Of a DNA stretch of 64,000 nucleotides, positions 46,007 to 54,522 are shown in pieces (the stretch's first letter is position 1; each line of letters begins with the position of its first letter). The position numbers and the translations under genes were made by a program. The notes under the pieces are model-generated. The model did no database searches. It was given only the letters and a program-made list of their open reading frames with translations, and had not been told where the DNA came from. The stretch spans positions 27,815 to 91,814 of the forward strand of contig DVJY01000054.1 of assembly GCA_018716485.1 (NCBI GenBank), in the 5' to 3' direction. The stretch is from Candidatus Scybalocola faecipullorum. GTDB lineage: Bacteria; Bacillota; Clostridia; Lachnospirales; Lachnospiraceae.

Positions 46007-47275
46007 ATGTTGATTAATCCGTTTAAGCACAAAATTTGGCTGTCATCGCCCACAATGCACGGTGACGAATTGAAATACGTTACCGAAGCGTATGAAACAA
46101 ACTGGATGTCCACGGTAGGAAAGAATATTAACGAAGTAGAGCGATTGATTGCTGAAAGAGTAGGTGTCCGATATGCAGTCGCATTATCGGCAGGAACGGC
46201 ATCTCTCCATCTTGCCATGAAGCTTGCCGGGGAAGCCGTGTATGGTCAGCCGGAACTTGGAAAAGGAGCGCTGAGCAATAAGAAAATTTTCTGTTCCGAT
46301 GTCACCTTCGATGCCACGGTGAACCCTGTGGTTTATGAGGGCGGTATCCCTGTTTTCATTGATACCGAGCGTGACACCTGGAATATGAACCCGGTGGCAT
46401 TGGAAAAGGCATTTGAAATTTATCCGGATGTCAAGGTGATTGTTGTGGCGCATCTGTATGGAACACCGGGCAAGATTGATGAAATTAAGAAGATAGCAAC
46501 TGCCCACGGAGCTGTGATCGTTGAAGATGCAGCGGAGTCCCTGGGTGCTACATATAAAGGAAAAGAAACCGGCAGCTTTGGCGATTACGGCTGCATCAGT
46601 TTCAATGGAAATAAGATCATTACCGGTTCGTCCGGTGGAATGTTCTTGACCGATTCTAAAGCGGATGCCGAGAAGGTACGCAAGTGGTCAACTCAAAGCC
46701 GGGAAGCAGCTCCGTGGTATCAGCATGAGGAGCTGGGCTATAACTACCGCATGAGCAACGTGATTGCCGGAGTCGTGCGTGGTCAGATTCCATATTTGGA
46801 AGAACACATTGCGCAGAAGAAAGCAATCTATATGCGCTATAAAGAAGGATTGAAAGACCTTCCGTTGCAGATGAATCCTTATGATGAGAAGAACAGCGAG
46901 CCGAACTTCTGGCTGTCCTGTTTACTGATCGACAAGGATGCTATGTGCCAGCAGGTTCGTGGAGAACACAAAGCACTCTACATCAGCGAACCAGGCAAGA
47001 GCTGCCCGACAGAGATTTTGGAAACTTTGGCGAAGTACAATGCAGAAGGCCGTCCGATCTGGAAGCCGATGCATGAACAGCCACTTTTCCGAATGAATCC
47101 GTTTATCACAAGAGAAGGCAACGGCAGAGCCAAAACCAATGCCTATATCGAAGGTTGTAGTGAGGATGTGGGCATGGATATATTTGAGAGAGGTCTGTGC
47201 CTACCGAGTGATAACAAGATGACTGCTGAGGAGCAGGATCAGATTATCGAGATTATAAAAAGTTGTTTCATGTAA
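46007..47275 (+). CDS. DegT/DnrJ/EryC1-family nucleotide-sugar aminotransferase (PglE-like)
   Basis: This 422-residue PLP enzyme transfers an amino group to a 4-keto nucleotide sugar. Motifs are YETNWMSTVG, VALSAGTASLHLA, VEDAAESLGATYKG and the PLP lysine Lys203 in SFNGNKII. The long C-terminus resembles PglE-type enzymes making UDP-4-amino-4,6-dideoxy-GlcNAc. PglC- and PglD-like genes follow directly, so a bacillosamine-type sugar is likely. The 4,6-dehydratase (PglF) that would supply its substrate is not in this window. The frame opens at 45974, but similarity to the upstream remnant supports ATG 46007. Confidence 0.9.
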   Translation: MLINPFKHKIWLSSPTMHGDELKYVTEAYETNWMSTVGKNINEVERLIAERVGVRYAVALSAGTASLHLAMKLAGEAVYGQPELGKGALSNKKIFCSDVTFDATVNPVVYEGGIPVFIDTERDTWNMNPVALEKAFEIYPDVKVIVVAHLYGTPGKIDEIKKIATAHGAVIVEDAAESLGATYKGKETGSFGDYGCISFNGNKIITGSSGGMFLTDSKADAEKVRKWSTQSREAAPWYQHEELGYNYRMSNVIAGVVRGQIPYLEEHIAQKKAIYMRYKEGLKDLPLQMNPYDEKNSEPNFWLSCLLIDKDAMCQQVRGEHKALYISEPGKSCPTEILETLAKYNAEGRPIWKPMHEQPLFRMNPFITREGNGRAKTNAYIEGCSEDVGMDIFERGLCLPSDNKMTAEEQDQIIEIIKSCFM

Positions 47276-47286
47276 GGAGTATCAAT

Positions 47287-47940
47287 ATGGAGCATAAAAA
47301 AGGCTTTTATGAAAAGTACATAAAGCGTCCGCAGGATTTCCTGTGTGCATTGCTTGCGTGCATCGTTTTAAGCCCGGTCATGCTGGTTATTGCGATTCTG
47401 GTAAAGGTTAAGATTGGTTCTCCTGTCCTGTTTGCGCAGGAAAGACCGGGATTACACGGAGAGATATTCAAGCTGTGCAAGTTCCGCACAATGACGAATG
47501 AGAGAGATGAGAATGGCGAATTACTGCCGGACGAGCAGCGCCTTACGTCTTTTGGTAAACTGCTGCGTTCTACGTCGTTGGATGAATTGCCAGAAATTTT
47601 TTTGATTTTGTCGGGACGGCTCTCAATCTGCGGACCCCGGCCACTCCTCGTCAAGTATCTTCCGCTTTATAACGAACATCAAGCGAGAAGGCATGAAGTC
47701 AGACCGGGATTTACAGGGCTGGCACAAGTAAACGGAAGAAATGCTATCAGTTGGGAAGAAAAGTTTGATCTGGATGTGGAGTATGTAGATCACATTACTT
47801 TTCTTGGGGACTGGAAGATCATTTTCAAGACAGTATGGACTGTATTGAGACGAGAAGGAATCAGTTCTGAAACCTCTGCAACCATGGAAGAATTCATGGG
47901 AACAGAAGCTGCTGAAGCAAAAGGCAATGCGGAGGTATAG
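47287..47940 (+). CDS. Bacterial sugar transferase (PglC-like phosphoglycosyl transferase)
   Basis: The 217-residue monotopic enzyme has a hydrophobic re-entrant segment (about 14-40) after KRPQDF. It then shows the core FKLCKFRTMTNER, LLRSTSLDELPE and SICGPRPLLVKYLP, with the catalytic DE pair in SLDELPE. It transfers a sugar phosphate from UDP-sugar to undecaprenyl phosphate, starting the repeat unit. AAGGAG fits ATG 47287, 11 bases after the aminotransferase. Two bases separate it from the PglD-like gene. Confidence 0.92.
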   Translation: MEHKKGFYEKYIKRPQDFLCALLACIVLSPVMLVIAILVKVKIGSPVLFAQERPGLHGEIFKLCKFRTMTNERDENGELLPDEQRLTSFGKLLRSTSLDELPEIFLILSGRLSICGPRPLLVKYLPLYNEHQARRHEVRPGFTGLAQVNGRNAISWEEKFDLDVEYVDHITFLGDWKIIFKTVWTVLRREGISSETSATMEEFMGTEAAEAKGNAEV

Positions 47941-47942
47941 AA

Positions 47943-48602
47943 ATGAGAAAATTAGCAATTATCGGAGCAAGCGGTCATGGAAAGGTAGTTGCAGATATTG
48001 CAAGAAGGAATGCCTACAAAGAGATTGTTTTTTTAGATGATGATGACAGCATTAACAAATGTGGAGGTTATCCGGTAATAGGAAAAAGTTCCGAAGCCGG
48101 AACGATAGATGCTGATGTAATCATTGGGATTGGCAATGCAAGGGTTCGGAAGCAGATACAGGAATCCATTCCAGATGAGAAGCTGGTTACGCTCATTCAT
48201 CCAGATGCAGTTGTTGCGGAAGATGTAGCGATAGGGAAAGGTACTGTAGTCATGGCTGGTGCCGTAATCAATCCGGGAGTAAGGATTGGAAAAGGTTGCA
48301 TCATCAATACCTGTTCGTCCGTGGATCACGACTGTACAGTTGGCGATTTTGTTCATGTTGCAGTGGGTAGTCATTTGTGTGGGACTGTCTCTGTAGGGGA
48401 TGGAACATGGATTGGTGCGGGAGCAACAGTTAGCAATAATGTTTCCATCTGTTCAGACTGTATGATTGGTGCAGGGGCAGTAATTGTAAATGATATTAAG
48501 AAAAGTGGAACATATGTAGGTGTTCCGGCAAGGAGAATAGATATGGAAGAGAAATCAGTCAAAAAATGCGGGGGGGGGATCCCACCGGATAGTATATCAT
48601 AA
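47943..48602 (+). CDS. PglD/NeuD-type sugar O- or N-acetyltransferase
   Basis: The 219-residue protein has an N-terminal Rossmann-like domain (LAIIGASGHGKVVADIA) and a left-handed beta-helix (about 85-200) with HDCTVGDFVHVAVGSHLCG. Its histidines fit the catalytic base of PglD. It likely acetylates the amino sugar made by the upstream aminotransferase. After the normal end (GVPARRI) a short tail runs through nine consecutive Gs. Loss of one G would shift the tail into a frame ending at TGA 48640-48642, overlapping the next ATG. Confidence 0.88.
   Translation: MRKLAIIGASGHGKVVADIARRNAYKEIVFLDDDDSINKCGGYPVIGKSSEAGTIDADVIIGIGNARVRKQIQESIPDEKLVTLIHPDAVVAEDVAIGKGTVVMAGAVINPGVRIGKGCIINTCSSVDHDCTVGDFVHVAVGSHLCGTVSVGDGTWIGAGATVSNNVSICSDCMIGAGAVIVNDIKKSGTYVGVPARRIDMEEKSVKKCGGGIPPDSIS
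48570..48578 (+). repeat. G9 homopolymer in the pglD-like gene
   Basis: Nine Gs follow TGC near the 3' end. At G9 the protein ends in CGGGIPPDSIS. At G8 it would gain a different 22-residue tail and couple to the next gene. At G10 it would end early. Confidence 0.85.
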
Positions 48603-48638
48603 GGCTTCTGTGCAACTCTCCAAGAGCGGGAGGGCTGC

Positions 48639-50231
48639 ATGATGAAAACATTCAGAATTTTGTTTACTGGTGTCGGCAGACGTGTGGAATTGATGCAGGC
48701 TTTTAGACAGGCTGCAAATCGCATGAATGTCATTCTGAAACTCTACGGAGCAGATATGGCGGGAACCGCACCGGCATTGGCTTTTTGCGATTACACCCGG
48801 AAAGTGTGTGGAATGCGGGATGCTGATTATATTCCACAGTTATTGAGAATCTGTGAAGCGGATCATATTGACCTACTTATACCTACGATTGATACTGACC
48901 TTTTGGTGCTTAGTCAGAATACAGCAAAATTTGATGAGATTGGAACAAAGGTGCTTATCAGCAAGCCGGAGAAGATTGCAATATGCAGAGATAAGAATTA
49001 CACGGCGGATTTCTTTGAATCCTGTGACTTAAAAGCACCCCGGACAGTTAATGATTATCAGCTTTATCATGGCCCGTATCCGTGTTTCATCAAGCCAAAG
49101 GATGGAAGCAGCAGCATTAACGCATTTAAAGTGGAAAATGAATCTGAACGAAAGGTTTATGCTGAGCAGATTGGAGATTACATTGTCCAGCCGTTTATTG
49201 AAGGAACAGAATATACGGTTGACATTTTCTGCGATTATGAGGGCAACCCGTTATTTATCACACCACGCATTCGAGTTGCAGTAAGAGCCGGAGAAGTTCT
49301 TAAAACTGAGATTGCGATGGACGAAAAGATTATTGAGGAGTGCCGAAAACTGATTGCCGGGTTCCAGCCATGCGGGCCGATGACAGTGCAGCTAATCCGT
49401 CAGAATAAAACCGACGATGATTATTACATAGAAATCAATCCTCGATTTGGTGGTGGCGCACCGCTTAGTATGAAAGCCGGCGCAAGGTCGGCAGAAGCAA
49501 TTCTAAAATTGTTGTCTGGTGAAAAAGTCGATTATTCTGATGTAATTGATGATGGAGCGGTGTATAGCCGATTCGATCAAAGTGTCTGTACTGCAGAAGG
49601 CAAGAGAAAGCAGCCGATATTGGGCGTAATCTTTGATCTCGACGACACGCTGTATTTCGAAAAGCAATACATCAGAAGTGGATATAAAGCAGTAGCGAAG
49701 CTGCTGGGTGATGAAGCTCTTGCAGATAGACTTTGGACATATTTTGAAAATGGAAAGCCAGCCATTGATGAATTGTTGAATGAACTTGGCTGTATTGGAA
49801 GAAAAGAAGAATGCCTGGAAGCGTATCGGAAACAGATGCCGGAAATCAAACTGTATGATGGTGTTGTTGATCTGATTCAAACTCTGAAGGACAGAGGCAT
49901 AAAGGTGGGCATCATCACAGATGGCAGACCGGAAGGACAGAGAAATAAGATTCAAGCACTGGGCTTGGACAGTCTGATAGATGACATCATTATCACAGAT
50001 GAGCTTGGTGGTACGCAGTTCAGAAAGCCTTGCGATATTGCTTTTCGCATCATGCAGAATCGTTGGAGACTTCCATATGAACAGATTGTTTATGTGGGGG
50101 ATAACCCAAACAAGGATTTTCAGGCATGCAGACAGCTAGGCATGAGATGGAAGTACTTCAGAAATGAAGATGGGGTGTATTTTGATGGTGAGACTGCTGG
50201 GATGAGCAGCATTCTGGAATTTACGATTTAG
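48639..50231 (+). CDS. ATP-grasp / HAD-hydrolase fusion protein
   Basis: The 530-residue protein has two parts. Residues 1 to about 325 are a carbamoyl-phosphate-synthase-like ATP-grasp ligase (ILFTGVGRRVELMQAF, then PCFIKPKDGSSSINAFKV and EINPRFGGGAPLS). Residues from about 330 are a HAD-family hydrolase (GVIFDLDDTLYFEKQ, IITDGRPEGQ and VGDNPNKDFQACR). ATP-grasp enzymes join a carboxylate to an amine, and the HAD half would remove a phosphate. In this operon it may decorate a sugar with an amino acid or make a precursor. GGGAGGG precedes the double ATG (48639 or 48642). Confidence 0.85.
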   Translation: MMKTFRILFTGVGRRVELMQAFRQAANRMNVILKLYGADMAGTAPALAFCDYTRKVCGMRDADYIPQLLRICEADHIDLLIPTIDTDLLVLSQNTAKFDEIGTKVLISKPEKIAICRDKNYTADFFESCDLKAPRTVNDYQLYHGPYPCFIKPKDGSSSINAFKVENESERKVYAEQIGDYIVQPFIEGTEYTVDIFCDYEGNPLFITPRIRVAVRAGEVLKTEIAMDEKIIEECRKLIAGFQPCGPMTVQLIRQNKTDDDYYIEINPRFGGGAPLSMKAGARSAEAILKLLSGEKVDYSDVIDDGAVYSRFDQSVCTAEGKRKQPILGVIFDLDDTLYFEKQYIRSGYKAVAKLLGDEALADRLWTYFENGKPAIDELLNELGCIGRKEECLEAYRKQMPEIKLYDGVVDLIQTLKDRGIKVGIITDGRPEGQRNKIQALGLDSLIDDIIITDELGGTQFRKPCDIAFRIMQNRWRLPYEQIVYVGDNPNKDFQACRQLGMRWKYFRNEDGVYFDGETAGMSSILEFTI

Positions 50232-50244
50232 GAGACTATATAAA

Positions 50245-51348
50245 ATGAAGGTAATGATTTTAGCCAATAACGATATTGGGTTATATCAATTCAGAAAAGA
50301 ACTAATCGAAGAATTATTGAAACAGCATGAAGTAGTAATAGCATTACCTGATGGAGATTTCATAAAGCCGTTGGAGGATATTGGTTGTAAATTCATTGAT
50401 ACACCAGTTGATAGACGTGGCATCAATCCGGTGGCTGATTTAAAGTTATTCCATGAGTATCGAGGACTGTTAAAACAGGAAGAACCAGATCTAGTAATTA
50501 CATACACTATTAAACCTAATGTTTACGGTGGGATTGCTTGTCGTGTAGCTCGTATTCCATACGCAGTGAATATCACAGGTCTTGGAACTGCATTTGAAAA
50601 TGGTGGAATGCTGAAAAGGATAGTGACCGTCATGAATAAGGTGGCATGTAAAAAAGCCAAAGTTGTCTTCTTTGAAAATGAGGAAAACAGACAGATATTT
50701 ATTAAAGAAAGAATAGTGAGGGAGAGTAAGACCCATAGGTTGAATGGCGCAGGTGTGAATCTTGAAAAGTACCAAGTAACCGAATATCCAAGAGGGGAGA
50801 AAATCAAATTCCTTTTCATGGGTAGGGTTATGGCAGAAAAGGGCATTAATGAGCTGTTCGGAGCAATGAAAAGATTGACTGCTGATGGTATCAATTGCGA
50901 ACTGGATGTTCTTGGCGGATATGAAGAGGACTACAAGAAGAAGATACAGGAATGTGAGAATGAAGGCTGGCTTCATTACCACGGGTATCAGAAAGATGTA
51001 AGACCATTTATAGAGAAATGCCATTGTTTTGTACTGCCTTCCTGGCATGAAGGAATGGCTAATACAAACCTTGAAAGCGCAGCATCTGGAAGGCCGATAA
51101 TCACAAGTAATATTCCAGGATGTATGGAAGCTGTTATAGATGGAAAGACGGGTTATCTTGCTGAAAGAAAAAACGCAGAAGATTTGTATAGAGTAATGAA
51201 GAAGTTTGCGGAGCTACCATATGAGGAACGGAAAGCTATGGGATTGGCTGGTCGAGAAAGAATGGAAGCGGTTTTTGATAAGAAAATAATTGTGAAAAAA
51301 ACGCTTTCTTGTTTGAATAATGCTGTAAAATTTGAGGAGAAGCAATAA
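50245..51348 (+). CDS. Glycosyltransferase family 4 (CapM/PglA-like)
   Basis: The 367-residue retaining GT-B enzyme starts MKVMILANNDIGLYQFRKEL and has NITGLGTAFENGG. The C-terminal half carries FLFMGRVMAEKGINEL and the nucleotide-binding LPSWHEGMANTNLESAASG. It resembles PglA/CapM enzymes that add the second sugar onto an undecaprenyl-linked bacillosamine-type sugar, which matches its order in the operon. No signal peptide is present, so it acts at the cytoplasmic face. It overlaps the next start by one base. Confidence 0.9.
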   Translation: MKVMILANNDIGLYQFRKELIEELLKQHEVVIALPDGDFIKPLEDIGCKFIDTPVDRRGINPVADLKLFHEYRGLLKQEEPDLVITYTIKPNVYGGIACRVARIPYAVNITGLGTAFENGGMLKRIVTVMNKVACKKAKVVFFENEENRQIFIKERIVRESKTHRLNGAGVNLEKYQVTEYPRGEKIKFLFMGRVMAEKGINELFGAMKRLTADGINCELDVLGGYEEDYKKKIQECENEGWLHYHGYQKDVRPFIEKCHCFVLPSWHEGMANTNLESAASGRPIITSNIPGCMEAVIDGKTGYLAERKNAEDLYRVMKKFAELPYEERKAMGLAGRERMEAVFDKKIIVKKTLSCLNNAVKFEEKQ

Positions 51349-52316
51349 TGTTACTAAGTATTATTATTCCTGTATACAATGTGGAAAAACATTTAAATGA
51401 GTGCATAGATAGCATCTTATCACAGCCATTTCAAGACTATGAGATTATTTTAGTTGATGATGGATCAACAGATTCGAGTGGAAGTATATGTGATTATTAT
51501 AAAGAAACTGACGTAAGAATAAAAGTTTTTCATAAGGTTAATGGTGGGCCATCTGATGCGAGAAACCAGGGCATAAAATTAGCAAAAGGTGAGTATCTTT
51601 TGTTTATAGACTCAGATGATTATATTGAAAGGGAATCACTTTCCACAATTGTAAGTTGTCTAGAGAGACAGAAAGAAAAAATTGATGTCATGTTTTTAGA
51701 GGCATGTAAAGTATTTCATGATGGAACAAAGATGCCATTAGGTGATGGATATTATGCTGAAAAAATAAACGGTAAACCAAAAGAAATGGTTATGAAACAT
51801 CTAGCAGGTTTGCCTAAATATCCAGGAAGTGCTTGCACGAAGCTAATTAGACGTAAATTAATTATAGATAATAATATTTATTTTGAGAAGGGGTTACTAT
51901 CTGAAGATATTGATTGGACAATAAGGGTATTAATTGAAGCCCAACATTATGCATATAATCCATCCCAATATTATTATTATCGCCAAAATCGATATGGTTC
52001 AATTACTAATACTGCGGGACTGAAAAGTGTTGAAAGCTTACTCTATATTGTAAAAAAGTGGGGGAAAAAAGAATCAGAAATAGATAACCAAGACGAAATA
52101 AATGCATTTCTATCATATGAGTATATGATTGCTTTATATAATTACAGTAGATTGCCTAAAGAAGACAAGAGAAAAGTAGTGAAAGACTTAGTTGATTATA
52201 AATGGATAATGAGCTATGGCTTGTCGAAGAAGCCTAGATTTGTTAATTTTTTAGTTAAATGCATCGGCGTTCAAATGACGGCAATATTACTGAATTTAGG
52301 ATATAGGAACAGGTAA
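51348..52316 (+). CDS. Glycosyltransferase family 2
   Basis: The 322-residue GT-A enzyme opens LLSIIIPVYNVEKHLNECI, with the ILVDDGSTDSSG motif and the metal-binding DSDD at about residues 89-92. The later SEDIDW motif is the usual acidic catalytic region. It transfers a sugar from a nucleotide donor to the growing repeat unit. The donor and linkage cannot be told. Base composition becomes clearly more AT-rich from here on than in the housekeeping region. Confidence 0.92.
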   Translation: MLLSIIIPVYNVEKHLNECIDSILSQPFQDYEIILVDDGSTDSSGSICDYYKETDVRIKVFHKVNGGPSDARNQGIKLAKGEYLLFIDSDDYIERESLSTIVSCLERQKEKIDVMFLEACKVFHDGTKMPLGDGYYAEKINGKPKEMVMKHLAGLPKYPGSACTKLIRRKLIIDNNIYFEKGLLSEDIDWTIRVLIEAQHYAYNPSQYYYYRQNRYGSITNTAGLKSVESLLYIVKKWGKKESEIDNQDEINAFLSYEYMIALYNYSRLPKEDKRKVVKDLVDYKWIMSYGLSKKPRFVNFLVKCIGVQMTAILLNLGYRNR

Positions 52317-52326
52317 TGCAAAATTT

Positions 52327-53400
52327 ATGAAAATATTAATTTTAAATAGTGATATAGGGTATGGTGGCGCGGAAAAGAATATGGCGTTTGTTGCTAATGA
52401 ATTAGCAAAAAAAGGTCACGAGATAACATTCTTGACATATCGTATAAATAATTGTTTACAAGAATTGCACCCTGCTGTGATCCATAAACATATTCAATTG
52501 GAGACAAAAGGGGGAAATCCTTTTTCAATGGTGCGCTCAATTTTAAAGTTGAGAGGTTATATAAAAAAAGAGAAGTTTGATGTAGCGCTTGCTTTTTTAT
52601 CTCCTTCCCAATTCAGATTAGTATTGGCTTGTAAAGGGCTGGAGACGAAGAGCGTTGTGTCACAACGAGGAGATCCTTATGTACCAGCAACAGGCGGAAA
52701 AGCAAAAGTTTCTAAAAAAATTAATGAAGTTGTTTTTGAGTTGGCAGACGCTTTTGTCTTTCAAACAGAAGGTGCAAGGAATTATTATCCAGCAAAGGTA
52801 CAGTCAAAAGGAGTAATTATTGCTAATCCAATAAAACCACTGGTCAGGACAAAAGAGAAGACCGAGGAAGAGTATAGAATTGTTACTGTATCTAGGTTAG
52901 ATATCATACAAAAAAGACAGGATTTGCTAATTGATGCTTTTAATAAATTTCAACACCAATATCCACAGTATACATTAGAATTATACGGGGATGGACAAGA
53001 TGAAGATGTTATTAGAAAATTAGCGTCAAAAAACAAAAATATAAAATTAATGGGTAAGACAAGTGAGGTTGCAGCCGCTATACAAACTGCTTCTATGTTC
53101 GTTTTGACATCAGATTTTGAAGGGATACCGAACGCTCTTCTCGAAGCCATGTCAATCGGTTTACCATGTATTTCAACAAAATGTAGTCCCGGTGGAGCAG
53201 AACTTTTAATTGAACATGAAAAAAATGGTTTATTGGTAGATTGTGGTAATGCTGAACAATTAGTAGCTGCGATGAAAAGAATTGCTGATGATAAAAAATT
53301 TGCTAATTGTTTAGCAGAAAATGCAATGCAGGTGAATACAATATATTCTGTTGATTGTATTGCTGATTTATGGGATCAAACACTTGTTGGAGCAAAGTAG
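52327..53400 (+). CDS. Glycosyltransferase family 4
   Basis: The 357-residue GT-B enzyme begins ILILNSDIGYGGAEKNMAF and has VSRLDIIQKRQDLLIDAF, LYGDGQDED and VLTSDFEGIPNALLEAMSIG. These are GT4 donor-site features seen in PglJ/PglH-type GalNAc transferases. It is similar in layout to the next gene and probably arose from it by duplication. No strong ribosome site precedes the ATG. Confidence 0.9.
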   Translation: MKILILNSDIGYGGAEKNMAFVANELAKKGHEITFLTYRINNCLQELHPAVIHKHIQLETKGGNPFSMVRSILKLRGYIKKEKFDVALAFLSPSQFRLVLACKGLETKSVVSQRGDPYVPATGGKAKVSKKINEVVFELADAFVFQTEGARNYYPAKVQSKGVIIANPIKPLVRTKEKTEEEYRIVTVSRLDIIQKRQDLLIDAFNKFQHQYPQYTLELYGDGQDEDVIRKLASKNKNIKLMGKTSEVAAAIQTASMFVLTSDFEGIPNALLEAMSIGLPCISTKCSPGGAELLIEHEKNGLLVDCGNAEQLVAAMKRIADDKKFANCLAENAMQVNTIYSVDCIADLWDQTLVGAK

Positions 53401-53420
53401 CAGTGTATATGGAGTGAACG

Positions 53421-54488
53421 ATGAAAAAAATAATTTATTATATTCCTGCTTTATCAAAGGGAGGTGCCGAACGAGTTATGCTCGATTTAGCACGGAAGTC
53501 TGCCGATAAAGGGGATAAAGTGCTTTTAGTCACTGTGTTCAAGGCAGAGATAGAATACGACGTTCCAGATAATATCCAACGTGTTGTTCTAGGGGAAAGT
53601 AAGGAAATACTAAAAGGCAAAGAATGCGTAAAACGATTAAGAAATATTTGCATAAAAGAAAATGCAGATTTATTAGTGGCTTTTTTAAATATTTATCATG
53701 CTATTTTAGCAACAGCATTTATAAAAACCAAGTGCATAATTTCGATTCGAAATAATCCCACAACGACATATTGTAGTACATACGCTAAATTAATGAATCG
53801 ATGGTTGTTACCGTTTGCGGATGGGTGTGTTTTTCAAACAAAAGATGCTAGAGAGAGCTTTCCAGCACTTAAAAAGAAATCGGTTATTATTGCAAATCCA
53901 ATAAAAGATAGTTTTTTTGGAATCGAACGAAAACCTATTGAAGGTGTCCTTGTTTCTTGTGGTCGTTTGATAAAGCAAAAAAATCAGGAAATGATGATTA
54001 GAGCTTTTGAACAGGTGCATAGATCGTATCCCACGGCATCATTACACATCTATGGAGATGGTGAGTTAAAAGATTATTTAGAGCAATTAATCAATCAAAA
54101 AAAACTGACATCGTGTGTTTTTCTTGAGGGAATAAGTAATGACGTAGAAAATGTGTTGTCTAAAGCTGATATTTTTTTGCTTTCTTCAGATTTTGAAGGG
54201 ATGCCTAATGCTTTGATGGAAGCTATGGCGGCAGGTGTACCAAGTATCTCAACAGACTGTCCCTGTGGCGGTCCAAAAGAATTGTTGAATGATGAGATGC
54301 TATCTAACTATTTAGTAAAAGTCAATGACGATAATGCTTTAGCGCAGAAAATAATAATTCTGTTGAAAGATAGAGCATGTTTAAATGAAACGGGAAGAAG
54401 ATTAAAACAAGTTGCTCAACAATATAGATCTGATAGTATTTTCGAGATTTGGAATTCTTATTTTGATAAAATAATTGGGGATAGTTAA
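53421..54488 (+). CDS. Glycosyltransferase family 4
   Basis: The 355-residue enzyme starts IIYYIPALSKGGAERVMLDLA and has VSCGRLIKQKNQEMMI, IYGDGELKDYL and LLSSDFEGMPNALMEAMAAG. It is a paralog of the preceding glycosyltransferase, with both carrying DFEGxPNAL in the donor site. GGAGTG precedes the ATG. It is likely to add a similar sugar at an adjacent position of the repeat unit. Confidence 0.9.
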   Translation: MKKIIYYIPALSKGGAERVMLDLARKSADKGDKVLLVTVFKAEIEYDVPDNIQRVVLGESKEILKGKECVKRLRNICIKENADLLVAFLNIYHAILATAFIKTKCIISIRNNPTTTYCSTYAKLMNRWLLPFADGCVFQTKDARESFPALKKKSVIIANPIKDSFFGIERKPIEGVLVSCGRLIKQKNQEMMIRAFEQVHRSYPTASLHIYGDGELKDYLEQLINQKKLTSCVFLEGISNDVENVLSKADIFLLSSDFEGMPNALMEAMAAGVPSISTDCPCGGPKELLNDEMLSNYLVKVNDDNALAQKIIILLKDRACLNETGRRLKQVAQQYRSDSIFEIWNSYFDKIIGDS

Positions 54489-54522
54489 TCATTTGTAAAA
54501 TATTTCGGAGGGAGGCTGACAA

